A stretch of 64,000 nucleotides of DNA from CAYPNF01 sp964411985. Lineage in GTDB: Bacteria > Verrucomicrobiota > Verrucomicrobiia > Limisphaerales > J093. The first letter of the stretch is position 1. Each line of letters starts with the position of its first letter. The stretch spans positions 1-64,000 of the forward strand of contig CAYPNF010000003.1 of the NCBI GenBank assembly GCA_964411985.1. Reading direction: 5' to 3'. Below are positions 42,178-51,200 of this stretch, piece by piece. Both the position numbers and the translations under genes were made by a program. Below the pieces are notes generated by a model that was not told the DNA's origin, did not search any database, and saw nothing but the letters and a program-made list of their open reading frames with translations.

Positions 42178-43182
42178 CTATCCGGCGGCTTCGCTTTTCT
42201 TACGTTCCTGCCGCTCCCAGTACCACGCAATCCAAACGCTGATCTCGTACAGGATTTGAAGCGGGATGAACATCATGACCTGGGTGAGCACCTCGGGGGT
42301 TGTCAAGAGCGCCCCTAGGATCAGGTTCACAATGATCATGTACCGCCGAAAAGAGGCCAGCTTCTGGTAATCTAGCAAACCGATCCTGACCAGAGCCAAG
42401 ATCACCACCGGCATCTCAAAGCCCAATCCCATCCCCAGCATAAACTTCGTGACGAAGCTGAAGTAAGTCTCTGCCCGCCAATCGGGCATCTGGATTCCCA
42501 TCCAGTTCGAGTAAGCCTCCGCAGCCCGTAGCGCCAAGGGCATGATCCCGAAATAGCAGAAGCATACTCCTGTCATGAATAGAAGTACTCCCACAGCGAA
42601 TGCTCGGAGGAAGACTCTCTTTTCTTTGATTTTCAACGCGGGAACGAGGAACTGTCCGACGTAGTAAAAAACGAAGGGGGCAGCCAGCAACATGCCTGCA
42701 AAAAAGGCGATGTGCAGCGACGAAACGAAGGGAGCCGCAGGATCCAGGTAGATCAGGTCAGGGCCCTTCCCCAGCACCACGTTCCCCGGCGAGTTGGTGG
42801 CCAACTTCAAGGTTAAGACGCTGTTCGTCCCGATGGCGACCGGCTCCAGGCTCAGGTTCACACTCCTTTGACCGACCCCTAAGCTCAAATCCCCAAATTG
42901 ATTGTTGGTAGTGAAAAAGGAACCGAACTTGTTCGTACCCAGAAGGAGGTTCACCTGGGTTCCAGCCGGAACATCCAGAAGTCGAGCACGTTCCAAAGGC
43001 CACTTCAGAATCGCAACAACTTTGTTGACCGCCAGCAAACAAACGGTCATAGCGACCAGAACCGCAATGGAAACCTTGATCAAGACCCAACGCAGGTCTT
43101 CCAAGTGCTCCAAAAACGATTTTACTGGACCACCACCCTCCTCTTCGGCGTCGGGTTGTGGCAGGTCGGCTGGATCGGACAT
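42178..43182 (-). CDS. tatC: Twin-arginine translocase subunit TatC
   Basis: 334 residues, versus about 250 in E. coli. N-terminal motif FLEHLEDLR, then six expected membrane helices, with PLALRAAEAYSNWMGIQMPD and GLGFEMPVVILALVRIGLL in the conserved order. The extra length is an insertion of about 80 residues in the first periplasmic loop (about residues 65-145, Asn/Thr/Leu-rich). TatC recognises the RR signal of folded exported proteins. Two TatA genes lie immediately upstream, giving a complete two-component Tat system. Confidence 0.95.
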   Translation of the reverse strand: MSDPADLPQPDAEEEGGGPVKSFLEHLEDLRWVLIKVSIAVLVAMTVCLLAVNKVVAILKWPLERARLLDVPAGTQVNLLLGTNKFGSFFTTNNQFGDLSLGVGQRSVNLSLEPVAIGTNSVLTLKLATNSPGNVVLGKGPDLIYLDPAAPFVSSLHIAFFAGMLLAAPFVFYYVGQFLVPALKIKEKRVFLRAFAVGVLLFMTGVCFCYFGIMPLALRAAEAYSNWMGIQMPDWRAETYFSFVTKFMLGMGLGFEMPVVILALVRIGLLDYQKLASFRRYMIIVNLILGALLTTPEVLTQVMMFIPLQILYEISVWIAWYWERQERKKSEAAG

Positions 43183-43206
43183 GAGGGATTGGACGCCTAG
43201 CCTTGA

Positions 43207-43515
43207 CTAGGCTTTGGCCGCGGGTTGCTCCGAGCCAGACTTGGGGGCAGACTCTGCTTCGACTGAAACCGTCTTAGCCTCTGCAGGAGGAGCATACGGC
43301 GGCGGGGGGGGAGGAACTGGATGATTCTCCTGCCCAGCCCTTTCGATTTCGTCCTGAACTTCCCGAGAGGCCTTCTTAAATTCTTTGATCCCCTGCCCCA
43401 GACCTTTGGCAAAGTCAGGAATTTTCTTTGCTCCGAATAGAATCAGGATTGCAGCCACGACCAAAATCATCTCACCGCCACTGAGACCAAGAACTGCTAG
43501 CATCGAATATGTCAT
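43207..43515 (-). CDS. tatA: Sec-independent translocase protein TatA (copy 1)
   Basis: 102 residues: one membrane helix GGEMILVVAAILILFGAKKI, hinge, then the amphipathic helix FAKGLGQGIKEFKKA, and a Pro/Ala-rich acidic tail. It forms the pore with TatC. Starts 16 bases after the second tatA, ends 24 bases before tatC. The Pro-rich tail (PVPPPPPPYAPPAE) is unlike the short copy next door. Confidence 0.92.
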   Translation of the reverse strand: MTYSMLAVLGLSGGEMILVVAAILILFGAKKIPDFAKGLGQGIKEFKKASREVQDEIERAGQENHPVPPPPPPYAPPAEAKTVSVEAESAPKSGSEQPAAKA

Positions 43516-43531
43516 ACGGTATCAGACGAAA

Positions 43532-43699
43532 TCAGGACTTATCAGCTTCACGGGATGCCTTCCTAAACTCCTTAATCCCTTGGCCAAGACCCTTCGCAAA
43601 TTCAGGTATCTTCCTGGCTCCAAACAAGATAACGAGTGCAACGGCAACCAAAACAAGTTCTCCGCCGCTCAGGCCCATCACCGCAAACATTGTATTCAT
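43532..43699 (-). CDS. tatA: Short TatA/TatE-type protein (copy 2)
   Basis: A 55-residue gene read directly (ATG 43699, TGA 43534-43532). Membrane helix GGELVLVAVALVILFGARKI followed by PEFAKGLGQGIKEFRKASRE, the same core as copy 1, then a stop right after ADKS. The tail is absent. Either a minimal TatA or a TatE-like helper. First gene of the run tatA-tatA-tatC. Confidence 0.9.
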   Translation of the reverse strand: MNTMFAVMGLSGGELVLVAVALVILFGARKIPEFAKGLGQGIKEFRKASREADKS

Positions 43700-43724
43700 T
43701 AAGCTCAATTGGAGAAAAAACTAA

Positions 43725-43762
43725 GCCACGGTTTCTGATTAGTAAAGGAGCAAAACCGTGGC
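43725..43762 (-). terminator. Terminator after Tol-Pal operon
   Basis: GCCACGGTTT (43725-43734) pairs with AAACCGTGGC (43753-43762), 18-base loop. Leftward the stem is followed by TTAGTTTTTT. It separates pal from the tat genes. Confidence 0.82.
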
Positions 43763-43843
43763 CTGAAGTGCAGAACCACCCAACAAGCACTCTGCTCGAC
43801 CTGTGATTTTTTACGGGCAGACGAACAGAAGCTTCAAGCGCTG

Positions 43844-44506
43844 TTACTTGGGCAACAAAAGGATGAACTCTCCGCGACGGTTCTTGGACCACGCAGCATC
43901 ATCGTGGCCGGGGTCAGCCGGACGATCCTCGCCCCAACTACGCGTGCGGATCTTCTCGGCACCCACGCCGTAGGTCACCAAATACTCGCGAAGCGCTAAG
44001 GCACGCCGTTCACCCAGAGCACGGTTGTATTCCTCGGTACCGCGCTCGTCGCAATGACCTTCAATCAGAAGCGCATTGGTCGGCTTCGCTTTCAGAGCGT
44101 CACCTACCGAATTCACCTTATCCAACTCACCCTGCTTCAATGTGTAGCTGTCGAAGTCAAAATAGACAGCGTAGGCTTGGAAGGCGGTGGGATCCATGCT
44201 GAAGCCCTCGAAGTCGCCCAGCGGAGCGGTTGGAATACCGCTTTCGGTCTTGCCTAGATCAATCTTGCTGGTTGTAGCACCGGGATCCCCGCCCAGCTGC
44301 CCACTGCGCGGGACCTGCCCGTCGCCACCCTGATTGCTCGGCCGAGTCACCTGAGGATTCGGCCCACCTCCGGTCGGCGCGGCAGCCACGCGGGAGGAGG
44401 GAATAGGGGTGACGGGTTTTGCGATCTTCTTGCCCTTACAGCCGGTGGCACCGACGAGTAGGGCAAGGCCCAAAACGGAGAACTTGACGAGTACGGAGTG
44501 TTTCAT
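43844..44506 (-). CDS. pal: Peptidoglycan-associated lipoprotein Pal
   Basis: 220 residues. Signal peptide and lipobox VGATGCKG; a Pro/Gly linker; then the OmpA-like domain with YFDFDSYTLKQGELDKV, LLIEGHCDERGTEEYNRALG and RTRSWGEDRP. Pal links the outer membrane to peptidoglycan and to TolB, keeping the envelope together during division. Last gene of the Tol-Pal operon, 30 bases after tolB. Confidence 0.95.
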   Translation of the reverse strand: MKHSVLVKFSVLGLALLVGATGCKGKKIAKPVTPIPSSRVAAAPTGGGPNPQVTRPSNQGGDGQVPRSGQLGGDPGATTSKIDLGKTESGIPTAPLGDFEGFSMDPTAFQAYAVYFDFDSYTLKQGELDKVNSVGDALKAKPTNALLIEGHCDERGTEEYNRALGERRALALREYLVTYGVGAEKIRTRSWGEDRPADPGHDDAAWSKNRRGEFILLLPK

Positions 44507-44536
44507 GGATGTGGACTAATCAAAAGCTGATAATCA

Positions 44537-45697
44537 TTATCTGGCCCAACTGGGCTGGGAACAAGTCCCCAAATTCTGGCCAATATCCTTGACTTGTTTG
44601 GTCGGCACGTCAAGCAAAGACAGAACCCGTTTACTGCCTGCTCTACGAGAGAAGACGATCGTTCGCGAATTCGAAGCCCAAGAAGGATCCTCTCCCCCCA
44701 CCATCACCTTAGCCTCTCCCCCTGAGGCGGGTACAACACAAATCTCAAACCCCCCCATCTGAGCGGTAAACGCAATGTATCGGCCGTCAGGCGACCAGTC
44801 GGGCTCCGTAGGATTGGAAACACCAGAAGTCGGGATGCGCTGCACCGCCCCTCCTTCGATGGAGACTTTCGCTAATACACGGCGACCCTCAATCCGGGTG
44901 GCGAAACACACGTACCGGCCGTCAGGAGACCATGTTGGGGATGACTCATCCTCCTTGGTTTTTGTAAGCTGCTTGAGATCAGAGCCATCGGCGTTGCAAA
45001 TGTAAACGTCAGGACTCCCGCTCTTGCTGAGAATCATGGCCACTTTGCGACCGTCCTTGGATACCGCCGCGCTCGTGTTCAAGCCAGAATACCGCGCCAC
45101 CGCGCTTCGGGCGCCGCTAGTCAGGTCGTGGCTGACAATATCCGGATTCCCCGCTTTGTAGGTGGTGTAGTAGAGCTTTCTCTGCCCTGGGACCCAGCAG
45201 GGAGCGGCCACCACAGACCCATCCTGGGTGAGAGCCACTGCAGAATTGCCGTCGTAATCCGATACATAGATCTCACTCGATTGCCCCTTGGTCACTTTGA
45301 AGGCGATTTTCGTCCGCGAAATCCCCTCCCGTCCAGTCACGGCTTGAATCACATCATCCGCCAAAGCGTGTGCCTGAGTGCGGGACGATCCCCCACTGTA
45401 GGCTTTCGCAAGCAGGTTCGCCTGGTTCACGGCGTCGGTCAACCTTCCCTCCACCTGCCCCCCATTCCCACCTTTCAGGAGGTATTGTGCTCGATCTTCA
45501 CCAACCATCTCAAACCCTTGGATCTCAAGATCAAACCTAAGTACAGACAAGACCTCCGTGCTGTAGCCAGACATGGAGATAGGGATTCTTTTTATGCCCG
45601 ACCCGATTCGATCGATGTTGTACTCGTCTGCGGCGTAACTGGATGCAACGAGGGTCGCCACCACCAAGAAGCCAAGTAACCTGTTCTTTAGGGTCAT
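44537..45697 (-). CDS. tolB: Tol-Pal system protein TolB
   Basis: 386 residues, signal peptide at the N-terminus (LLGFLVVATLVASSYA). An N-terminal domain, then a beta-propeller of WD40-like repeats: SSPTWSPDGRYVCFATR, EPDWSPDGRYIAFTAQ and DPSWASNSRTIVFSRR. TolB is periplasmic and bridges TolA and Pal. It overlaps the stop of tolA by four bases (ATGA), so translation is coupled. Confidence 0.93.
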   Translation of the reverse strand: MTLKNRLLGFLVVATLVASSYAADEYNIDRIGSGIKRIPISMSGYSTEVLSVLRFDLEIQGFEMVGEDRAQYLLKGGNGGQVEGRLTDAVNQANLLAKAYSGGSSRTQAHALADDVIQAVTGREGISRTKIAFKVTKGQSSEIYVSDYDGNSAVALTQDGSVVAAPCWVPGQRKLYYTTYKAGNPDIVSHDLTSGARSAVARYSGLNTSAAVSKDGRKVAMILSKSGSPDVYICNADGSDLKQLTKTKEDESSPTWSPDGRYVCFATRIEGRRVLAKVSIEGGAVQRIPTSGVSNPTEPDWSPDGRYIAFTAQMGGFEICVVPASGGEAKVMVGGEDPSWASNSRTIVFSRRAGSKRVLSLLDVPTKQVKDIGQNLGTCSQPSWAR

Positions 45698-46716
45698 CCG
45701 GAAGCTCTCTTTGCTTGAAGGTTAAAATTAATGTAAATTGTTCTTTGCTCCTCCTTGACTCCCTCAGGAAAGGAGCGGCCTATCGACTCAATCCGGTTGA
45801 GAGCGGACTGAACCGATTTGTCAAAAGCCACATTGCTTGACCTAGGTGGAACCATCTGGGCACTAATGATTTTTCCATCCCGGGCAATCACGATCTTGGC
45901 CTTCACGCTTGCGGCACTGTCGGATATTTCGTCCGAAACACGCCAAGCACGATCGTAAAGGCTCACCACGTACTGGTCGTAGTTGGCATAGGTCTCGCCC
46001 CCGGGCCCAAAGGGGACAGCGCTGACGCCTCCTTTACTGAGTTTGCCCTGAAGTCCGCTGATGGCCCCCATAATCCTTTGTCTCTGGGCAGCGGCCGCGG
46101 CTTGTTGCGCGCGTACTCGCGAAGCCTCGGCTTCCGCCTCTGCTTGAGCTTGGGCCAGAGCTTGAGCACGAGCCAACTCTTCCTTCTGCTTAGTGTTCGA
46201 GCGAACCGCTGGCGTCAGGTTCACGTCCACTTTGCGTTTGGCAGTTGGCTTGGGCACCGGTTTGTCGGCAGGAAGCTTAGGGTCTCTTTCCGGTTCCGAC
46301 GCCTTGGGTTCCTCGATCTTGGTCTCTTTCTTCTCTTTGACCTCGGGTTTGGGAGGAGGATCAGCGATCTTAGGCTTGGGAGGAGTGGGCTCCTTCTTTG
46401 GCTCAGGAACGGGGGGCACTGGCTGGGCAGGCTCAGGCTGAGGCTGTTTTGGTTGAGGCTGCGATGCCTGTGGCTGAGGGGGCGGGATCACTGGAGGAAG
46501 CGGCGTGTCCATCATCTTCGCATCACGGGGGGCATCGGGACTTCCTCCCCCCTTGGCGTCGCCATCAATCAAACGATCCGGAATGAACGTAAGCATCTCC
46601 ACGGTCTCCACGGGCTCCCGCTTCTGGATAAAGCCTGAACCGATGAAGAACAGAACGATCAAGATGCCGTGCAAGGCTGAGGACAGAACAACGCATCTCT
46701 TCTGTAAACCGTTCAT
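45694..46716 (-). CDS. tolA: TolA/TonB-like energy transducer
   Basis: 340 residues from ATG 46716. One N-terminal membrane helix, then a Pro/Lys/Glu-rich periplasmic stretch (PKQPQPEPAQPVPP and similar), an Ala/Glu/Gln coiled coil (about 190-215), and a C-terminal TonB-like domain (VKAKIVIARDGKIISAQMVP). It carries proton-motive energy from the TolQ-ExbD motor to TolB/Pal. It overlaps exbD by four bases. Assigned as TolA because of its operon; sequence alone could also be TonB. Confidence 0.85.
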   Translation of the reverse strand: MNGLQKRCVVLSSALHGILIVLFFIGSGFIQKREPVETVEMLTFIPDRLIDGDAKGGGSPDAPRDAKMMDTPLPPVIPPPQPQASQPQPKQPQPEPAQPVPPVPEPKKEPTPPKPKIADPPPKPEVKEKKETKIEEPKASEPERDPKLPADKPVPKPTAKRKVDVNLTPAVRSNTKQKEELARAQALAQAQAEAEAEASRVRAQQAAAAAQRQRIMGAISGLQGKLSKGGVSAVPFGPGGETYANYDQYVVSLYDRAWRVSDEISDSAASVKAKIVIARDGKIISAQMVPPRSSNVAFDKSVQSALNRIESIGRSFPEGVKEEQRTIYINFNLQAKRASG

Positions 46717-47132
46717 GGACGTTTGCCTGGCTCGGTGGCCATCGAGAACTTGAATATGCCGTTCCGCTGGCACCGATCTATCACCGGGTAAAGGTACTTT
46801 ACTGCAGATTCGCGGTCCGCGCGAATGCGAACCACAATTTCCTTGTTCGCCTGGTAAGCTTTGACCAAGGCCGCTTCGAGTTGGTCCAAACTCATCTTCT
46901 TCCGATCCAAGGCGTACCCCCCTGCAGAATCAATCTCCACCAAACGCAAATCCTCTTTGTCCACCCGCTGCTCGGCCTTGCCCCCCTGGGGCAACCGCAG
47001 ATCCATCCCCTGCTCGAAAAGGGGGGTGGTAATCACGAAGATGATGAGGAGAACGAAAGCCAAATCCAAAAGCGGAGTGATATTGATATCGCTCAGCGTT
47101 ACCAGGGAATTGCGCTGGGAAAAACGTCTCAC
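46713..47132 (-). CDS. tolR: ExbD/TolR-type motor protein
   Basis: 139 residues. Cytoplasmic start, then NITPLLDLAFVLLIIFVITT, which holds the conserved membrane Asp of ExbD/TolR, and a periplasmic domain with LDQLEAALVKAYQANKEIVV. With TolQ it forms the proton channel that powers TolA. Overlaps tolA, 12 bases from the zinc-ribbon gene. Confidence 0.93.
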   Translation of the reverse strand: MRRFSQRNSLVTLSDINITPLLDLAFVLLIIFVITTPLFEQGMDLRLPQGGKAEQRVDKEDLRLVEIDSAGGYALDRKKMSLDQLEAALVKAYQANKEIVVRIRADRESAVKYLYPVIDRCQRNGIFKFSMATEPGKRP

Positions 47133-47144
47133 AATCCACCTAGA

Positions 47145-47507
47145 CTACTCCCCGCCACCACCTGAACTGCTGTTGATCATCTGAAACGCCTTGTAGGCGA
47201 CCGCCATGCCACCAAGAATGACGATCCCCTGCAGGGCCAGGATGATGATCTTGCGATACAAATCCCGGCGAGCGCGCGTCAAAGGCCGTTTCTTCCGCCG
47301 AACGAACATGCTCCGGTGCAGGTGATGCTGACACTTGGGGCAACGGCTCAGGCCCCTCTGATTCTGGTGTCCGCATTTCGGGCAGGCCGCGAAAAGGTTT
47401 CGGCCACATCGTTCGCATTCGGTCAAACCCAGAGGGTTCAGGTGCTCACATTTGTGGCACAGGACGCCTCGCTGGTTCTTCACTTCTGACGCAGAAGGTT
47501 CGCTCAT
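47145..47507 (-). CDS. Zinc-ribbon membrane protein inside the tol operon
   Basis: 120 residues. Four CxxC pairs, CHKC, CERC, CPKC and CPKC, at about residues 17-59, so two double-zinc-ribbon units; then an Arg/Lys-rich segment and one membrane helix near 87-107, with a Gly-rich tail. The zinc domain should face the cytoplasm. Not a known Tol-Pal component. It overlaps tolQ by four bases (ATGA) and is followed closely by exbD, so it is part of the operon. Possible roles (assembly factor, sensor of the motor) are speculative. Confidence 0.85.
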   Translation of the reverse strand: MSEPSASEVKNQRGVLCHKCEHLNPLGLTECERCGRNLFAACPKCGHQNQRGLSRCPKCQHHLHRSMFVRRKKRPLTRARRDLYRKIIILALQGIVILGGMAVAYKAFQMINSSSGGGGE

Positions 47508-48238
47508 TGTTCATCCTCATTCATGTACTCGATCTCCATCTTGGAGACCAGGTCCTGTGCAAAATTGTCCAATTCCACGGTCAGGACGCGAAGGTTATGC
47601 ACCAGCCAGTTGTAGCCAAACATCGAAGGGATGGCCACCAACAGCCCGGCAACCGTCGTAATCAAGGCTCCCGAAACGCCAGGTGCCATCACAGCCAAGT
47701 CGGCTCGAGATCCAGCTGCTGCCGCCTTCGCCACTCCACTAAAGGCACTCATCACGCCCCAGACGGTGCCCAGCAACCCTAAGAAGGGAGCTCCGCTAAC
47801 CGCGATGGCGAGCATAATGAGCCCTGATTCCAGTTTCAATGCCTCCTGGGCCACCGCCGTCTCCAAGGTTCGCTTCACATGTTCCATGGCCTTCAACGAA
47901 ATCACCGGCTTACGCTCTCCGCCCTTCCCGGAACGTAGCCTTGCATCCAACTCCCTACATCCTGCCTGGTAAACGGAAAACAGCGGACAACCTTCCACTT
48001 CCACCTTCCGTTCGTAGATGCCGAGCACGTTCTTCTGGGCTCGAAACTCGCTTTCGAAGTAACGGTTTAAACGCCGCGCCCGACGCATCTCCAAGGCTTT
48101 GGATGCCATCACCGACCACGCCAGAATGGAGAAAAAGATGAGGACAACAATGACCCCTTTTCCCTCGATGGTTGCCTGCTTCCAGACATACACGAGGTCC
48201 AAATCCGAGTTCCCCAGCAAGATGAGTGGAAAATTCAT
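47504..48238 (-). CDS. tolQ: TolQ/ExbB-type motor protein
   Basis: 244 residues from ATG 48238. Three membrane helices: GVIVVLIFFSILAWSVMASK, ISGAPFLGLLGTVWGVMSAF-like centre with the conserved GLLGTVWG turn, and ALITTVAGLLVAIPSMFGYN. TolQ pairs with ExbD to use the proton gradient. First gene of the operon tolQ-zinc ribbon-tolR-tolA-tolB-pal; the ASPIC gene ends 53 bases upstream on the same strand. Confidence 0.93.
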   Translation of the reverse strand: MNFPLILLGNSDLDLVYVWKQATIEGKGVIVVLIFFSILAWSVMASKALEMRRARRLNRYFESEFRAQKNVLGIYERKVEVEGCPLFSVYQAGCRELDARLRSGKGGERKPVISLKAMEHVKRTLETAVAQEALKLESGLIMLAIAVSGAPFLGLLGTVWGVMSAFSGVAKAAAAGSRADLAVMAPGVSGALITTVAGLLVAIPSMFGYNWLVHNLRVLTVELDNFAQDLVSKMEIEYMNEDEQ

Positions 48239-48291
48239 GCAGACCGATCGAAACGCGCTGAGGGGTGGTGTACCGTCTCCGCGCCAATTGG

Positions 48292-51200
48292 TCAAAAAGA
48301 TTTCAGAGTTTTCATCGATCCATCGGCGCTCACGGAGATAGCCAAGGCACGTTCCGGCACGTCAAACACCTGTTTCCTGCCATCCCGCCACTGGACCAAG
48401 AGGACTGCTGGCCGGGAAGGTACCGCCAGAACCTGAGAGGGAGCATCCTGTGACCAGTAACCCGAACCTCCATGTATTTCCCGAACCGGCCCCTCCTTGC
48501 CCCCGGCTCGGATCCGAAGCTGGGTGCCGTACCCTTGCGGGTTGCCCACTGGCCCTGAAACCCGAACCACGATACCGGGCCGAGCGCTAACATTGTGAAA
48601 AAGCCGGGTGCTGGCGCCATTCTGAGTCACCACCAGGTCGAGCCGACCGTCCAAATCGTAGTCCCCGGCAGCACAACCGCGTTGTTCCCCGTACACCTCA
48701 ATCCCACTCTCCTGGCCTGGAACGGCTCGAAAACCTCCCGCGCCATCCCCGCGTAGTAACAACCCTCTTCCCGCATCATTCCGGTGAAACTCCAACGCGG
48801 TGGCGTAAAGGTTCTGACTCAGGAACAAGTCCTCGTGTCCATCCCCATCAAAATCAGCGGCGGTCAACCCATAAGCGGGGGCCAACTGAGCCTCCCAAGG
48901 CAATAGAACCGGTTCCCATTTTTCGCCCCGGTTCAAAAAGACCATCGAGGCCAGTGTGTTCACACTCAGCTTCTTTAGCTTTTTCAGAGGATCACCGTAG
49001 ATTTGCGCGAGGTTGGCATTGCCATAGACCTCAAAACTCCGAATCCGCTCCTGGACAAATGGCATCGCCGCCATGACCGGGATCAGGCCCCGAAGGGGCA
49101 GTTCCTGGCGTTGGACTGGATCCAGAAAAGCTTCGACCAAATCCACGGTGCCTCTGTCCACCAAATCCCCATAGTAGAGAAGACGCGGCCACTCCTCGGA
49201 TGGCTTTGCGTAAATGGAGTTGAGCCCCCAGTTGCCAACTGCAATGTCCAAGCGCCCGTCGCCGTCAAAGTCACCCGTGGTGATCCCAGTCCACCAACCC
49301 CGGAAGCGGTCCAGGCCCATGCCATTGGTAATCTCGCCATACTTGGATCCATCCCAACGAAAGACCCGTACCGGGCCCCATTCGGTCGCGAGCAACAGCT
49401 CGGGACAGCAATCTCCATCCAGATCGCTGAACACCGCGCCGGTCACCAAGCCCAAAGCTTCGAATCGCTGCCTCAAAACAAATCGTCCGTTCTGATTCTG
49501 AAGCAGCAAGGACGGCGCTGGCTCAGGGTAGCGGCCTGGCACCACGCGGCCGCCAACAAAGAGCTCCAAACTACCGTCCCCATCCACGTCCGCTGCCGCC
49601 AACGCGCCGGCGCTGAAGGATTGTCCGGTGACGATCTCCCCGGAGACCTTGCGCTGCAGGTCCACGAGTCTCAAGCATCCTCCGTTCGTGGTCCCGTCTT
49701 CATAATTGGCGGACCCCGTAAAGATCACCCCGCTCAAGCCCAGCACCCCAGCACTATCCCTCCCCAACGGCCGGTCAAGAATCGTTTCTGGACACTTGCG
49801 AAGTCCCCCCGCGCCATCAGAGAGGTAAACACCCAAAGTGCCTCCCCGCCCAGCACCGATCACCAGATCCTCATGGGAATCTCCATCCACGTCATACCAT
49901 GCCACTCCCGGACCTGACTGAGAGATTCGATAGGGGAGCAAAGGTTGTCTATCGAAATCGTCAAAATCGTTCTCATGGTGAACGTGAGCAACCAGCTTGC
50001 TGGCATCCTCAAAAAGAGGCGCCAGCCGCGGTTTGGAGGGTACTGGGTCTCCGCCCACCGTTGCGGCTTCTTCGTCGACGACCACAAGCCGGTTGCCCCG
50101 CATGCCGGAAACCTGGCTGACGGCGCCATTCCGCCACCGGACTTCGACCTGAAGCTCATTGCTCAGAGATCCCGCAGCAAACATGAGCCGGGATTGGGGG
50201 CCGGCAAGATAGTGGCCACCAGCAATCACTTCCTGCCACTGAGACACCGGCCCTCCGGTAACGGTCACTTTAGCCCCGATTCCTGAGGTGTTCGGCGCCT
50301 TGCCTTTGAGCTCGACCGCCAGCCTAGGCAGCGAAGTGTCGTTCCGGTACAAAACCGCCTCCTGGTTCAAACGGTTCACGATCACATCCAAATCGCCATC
50401 GTTGTCCAAGTCCGCCTTCGTGGTCCCTTGAGCCACTCCCTTTGCGTTGAAACCCCACGCCGAGCCTACCTCTTCGAAGGTAAGATCTCGCCGGTTCCGG
50501 AAAGCCAGACTGGGGGTGCTGAAGTCGGGGAACATCTTCAGCAGGGAGGTGATCTCCGACATGGTCAACTGCTTCGCCATCCGCATGGCCTCAATTCGGT
50601 TGGCCAAATCGGCGTTCTGAAAGTCTCTCATCTGCCCGTTGGGGATCAGGATGTCCTCGTACCCGTCCAGATCCACATCCAGGAACATCGGCATCCAGGA
50701 CCAGTTGGAGGCCTCGACGCCGCCATAGAAAGCCGTCTCCTGGAACGTGCCGTCGCCACGGTTGATGAAAAGCGTATTGCGCCAGTTCTGCGGCCGGTTC
50801 TCATAAACACCCGGGGGCACTCTCATCGGTTTGCTCTGGCTAACCTGCGTGTGGCGATCCTTGTGGCCGGTCGCCAGCATGTCCACCACCATGAAATCCA
50901 CAAAACCATCGCGGTTCAGGTCCCCAAAATCGATACCCATGGAAAAGGTGGAGGTGCAGCGAATGGCCGTCCGGGCAATCGCGCGAAACTGCCCCTTCCC
51001 GTTGTTGATCCAGACCCGATCCGGGCTGTGAAGATCGTTGCAGACGTAGATGTCGGGGACCCCATCCCCGCTGAAATCGCGCATCTGAACGGAAAGTCCC
51101 CAGTCCCGCGGAGGCTCGCGAAGGGACAGGCCGTCTTCATCCAGAAAAGCCCCCCCCGTAAACGAAACCGCAGTAAACCGGCCCTTCCCATCGTTGAGGT

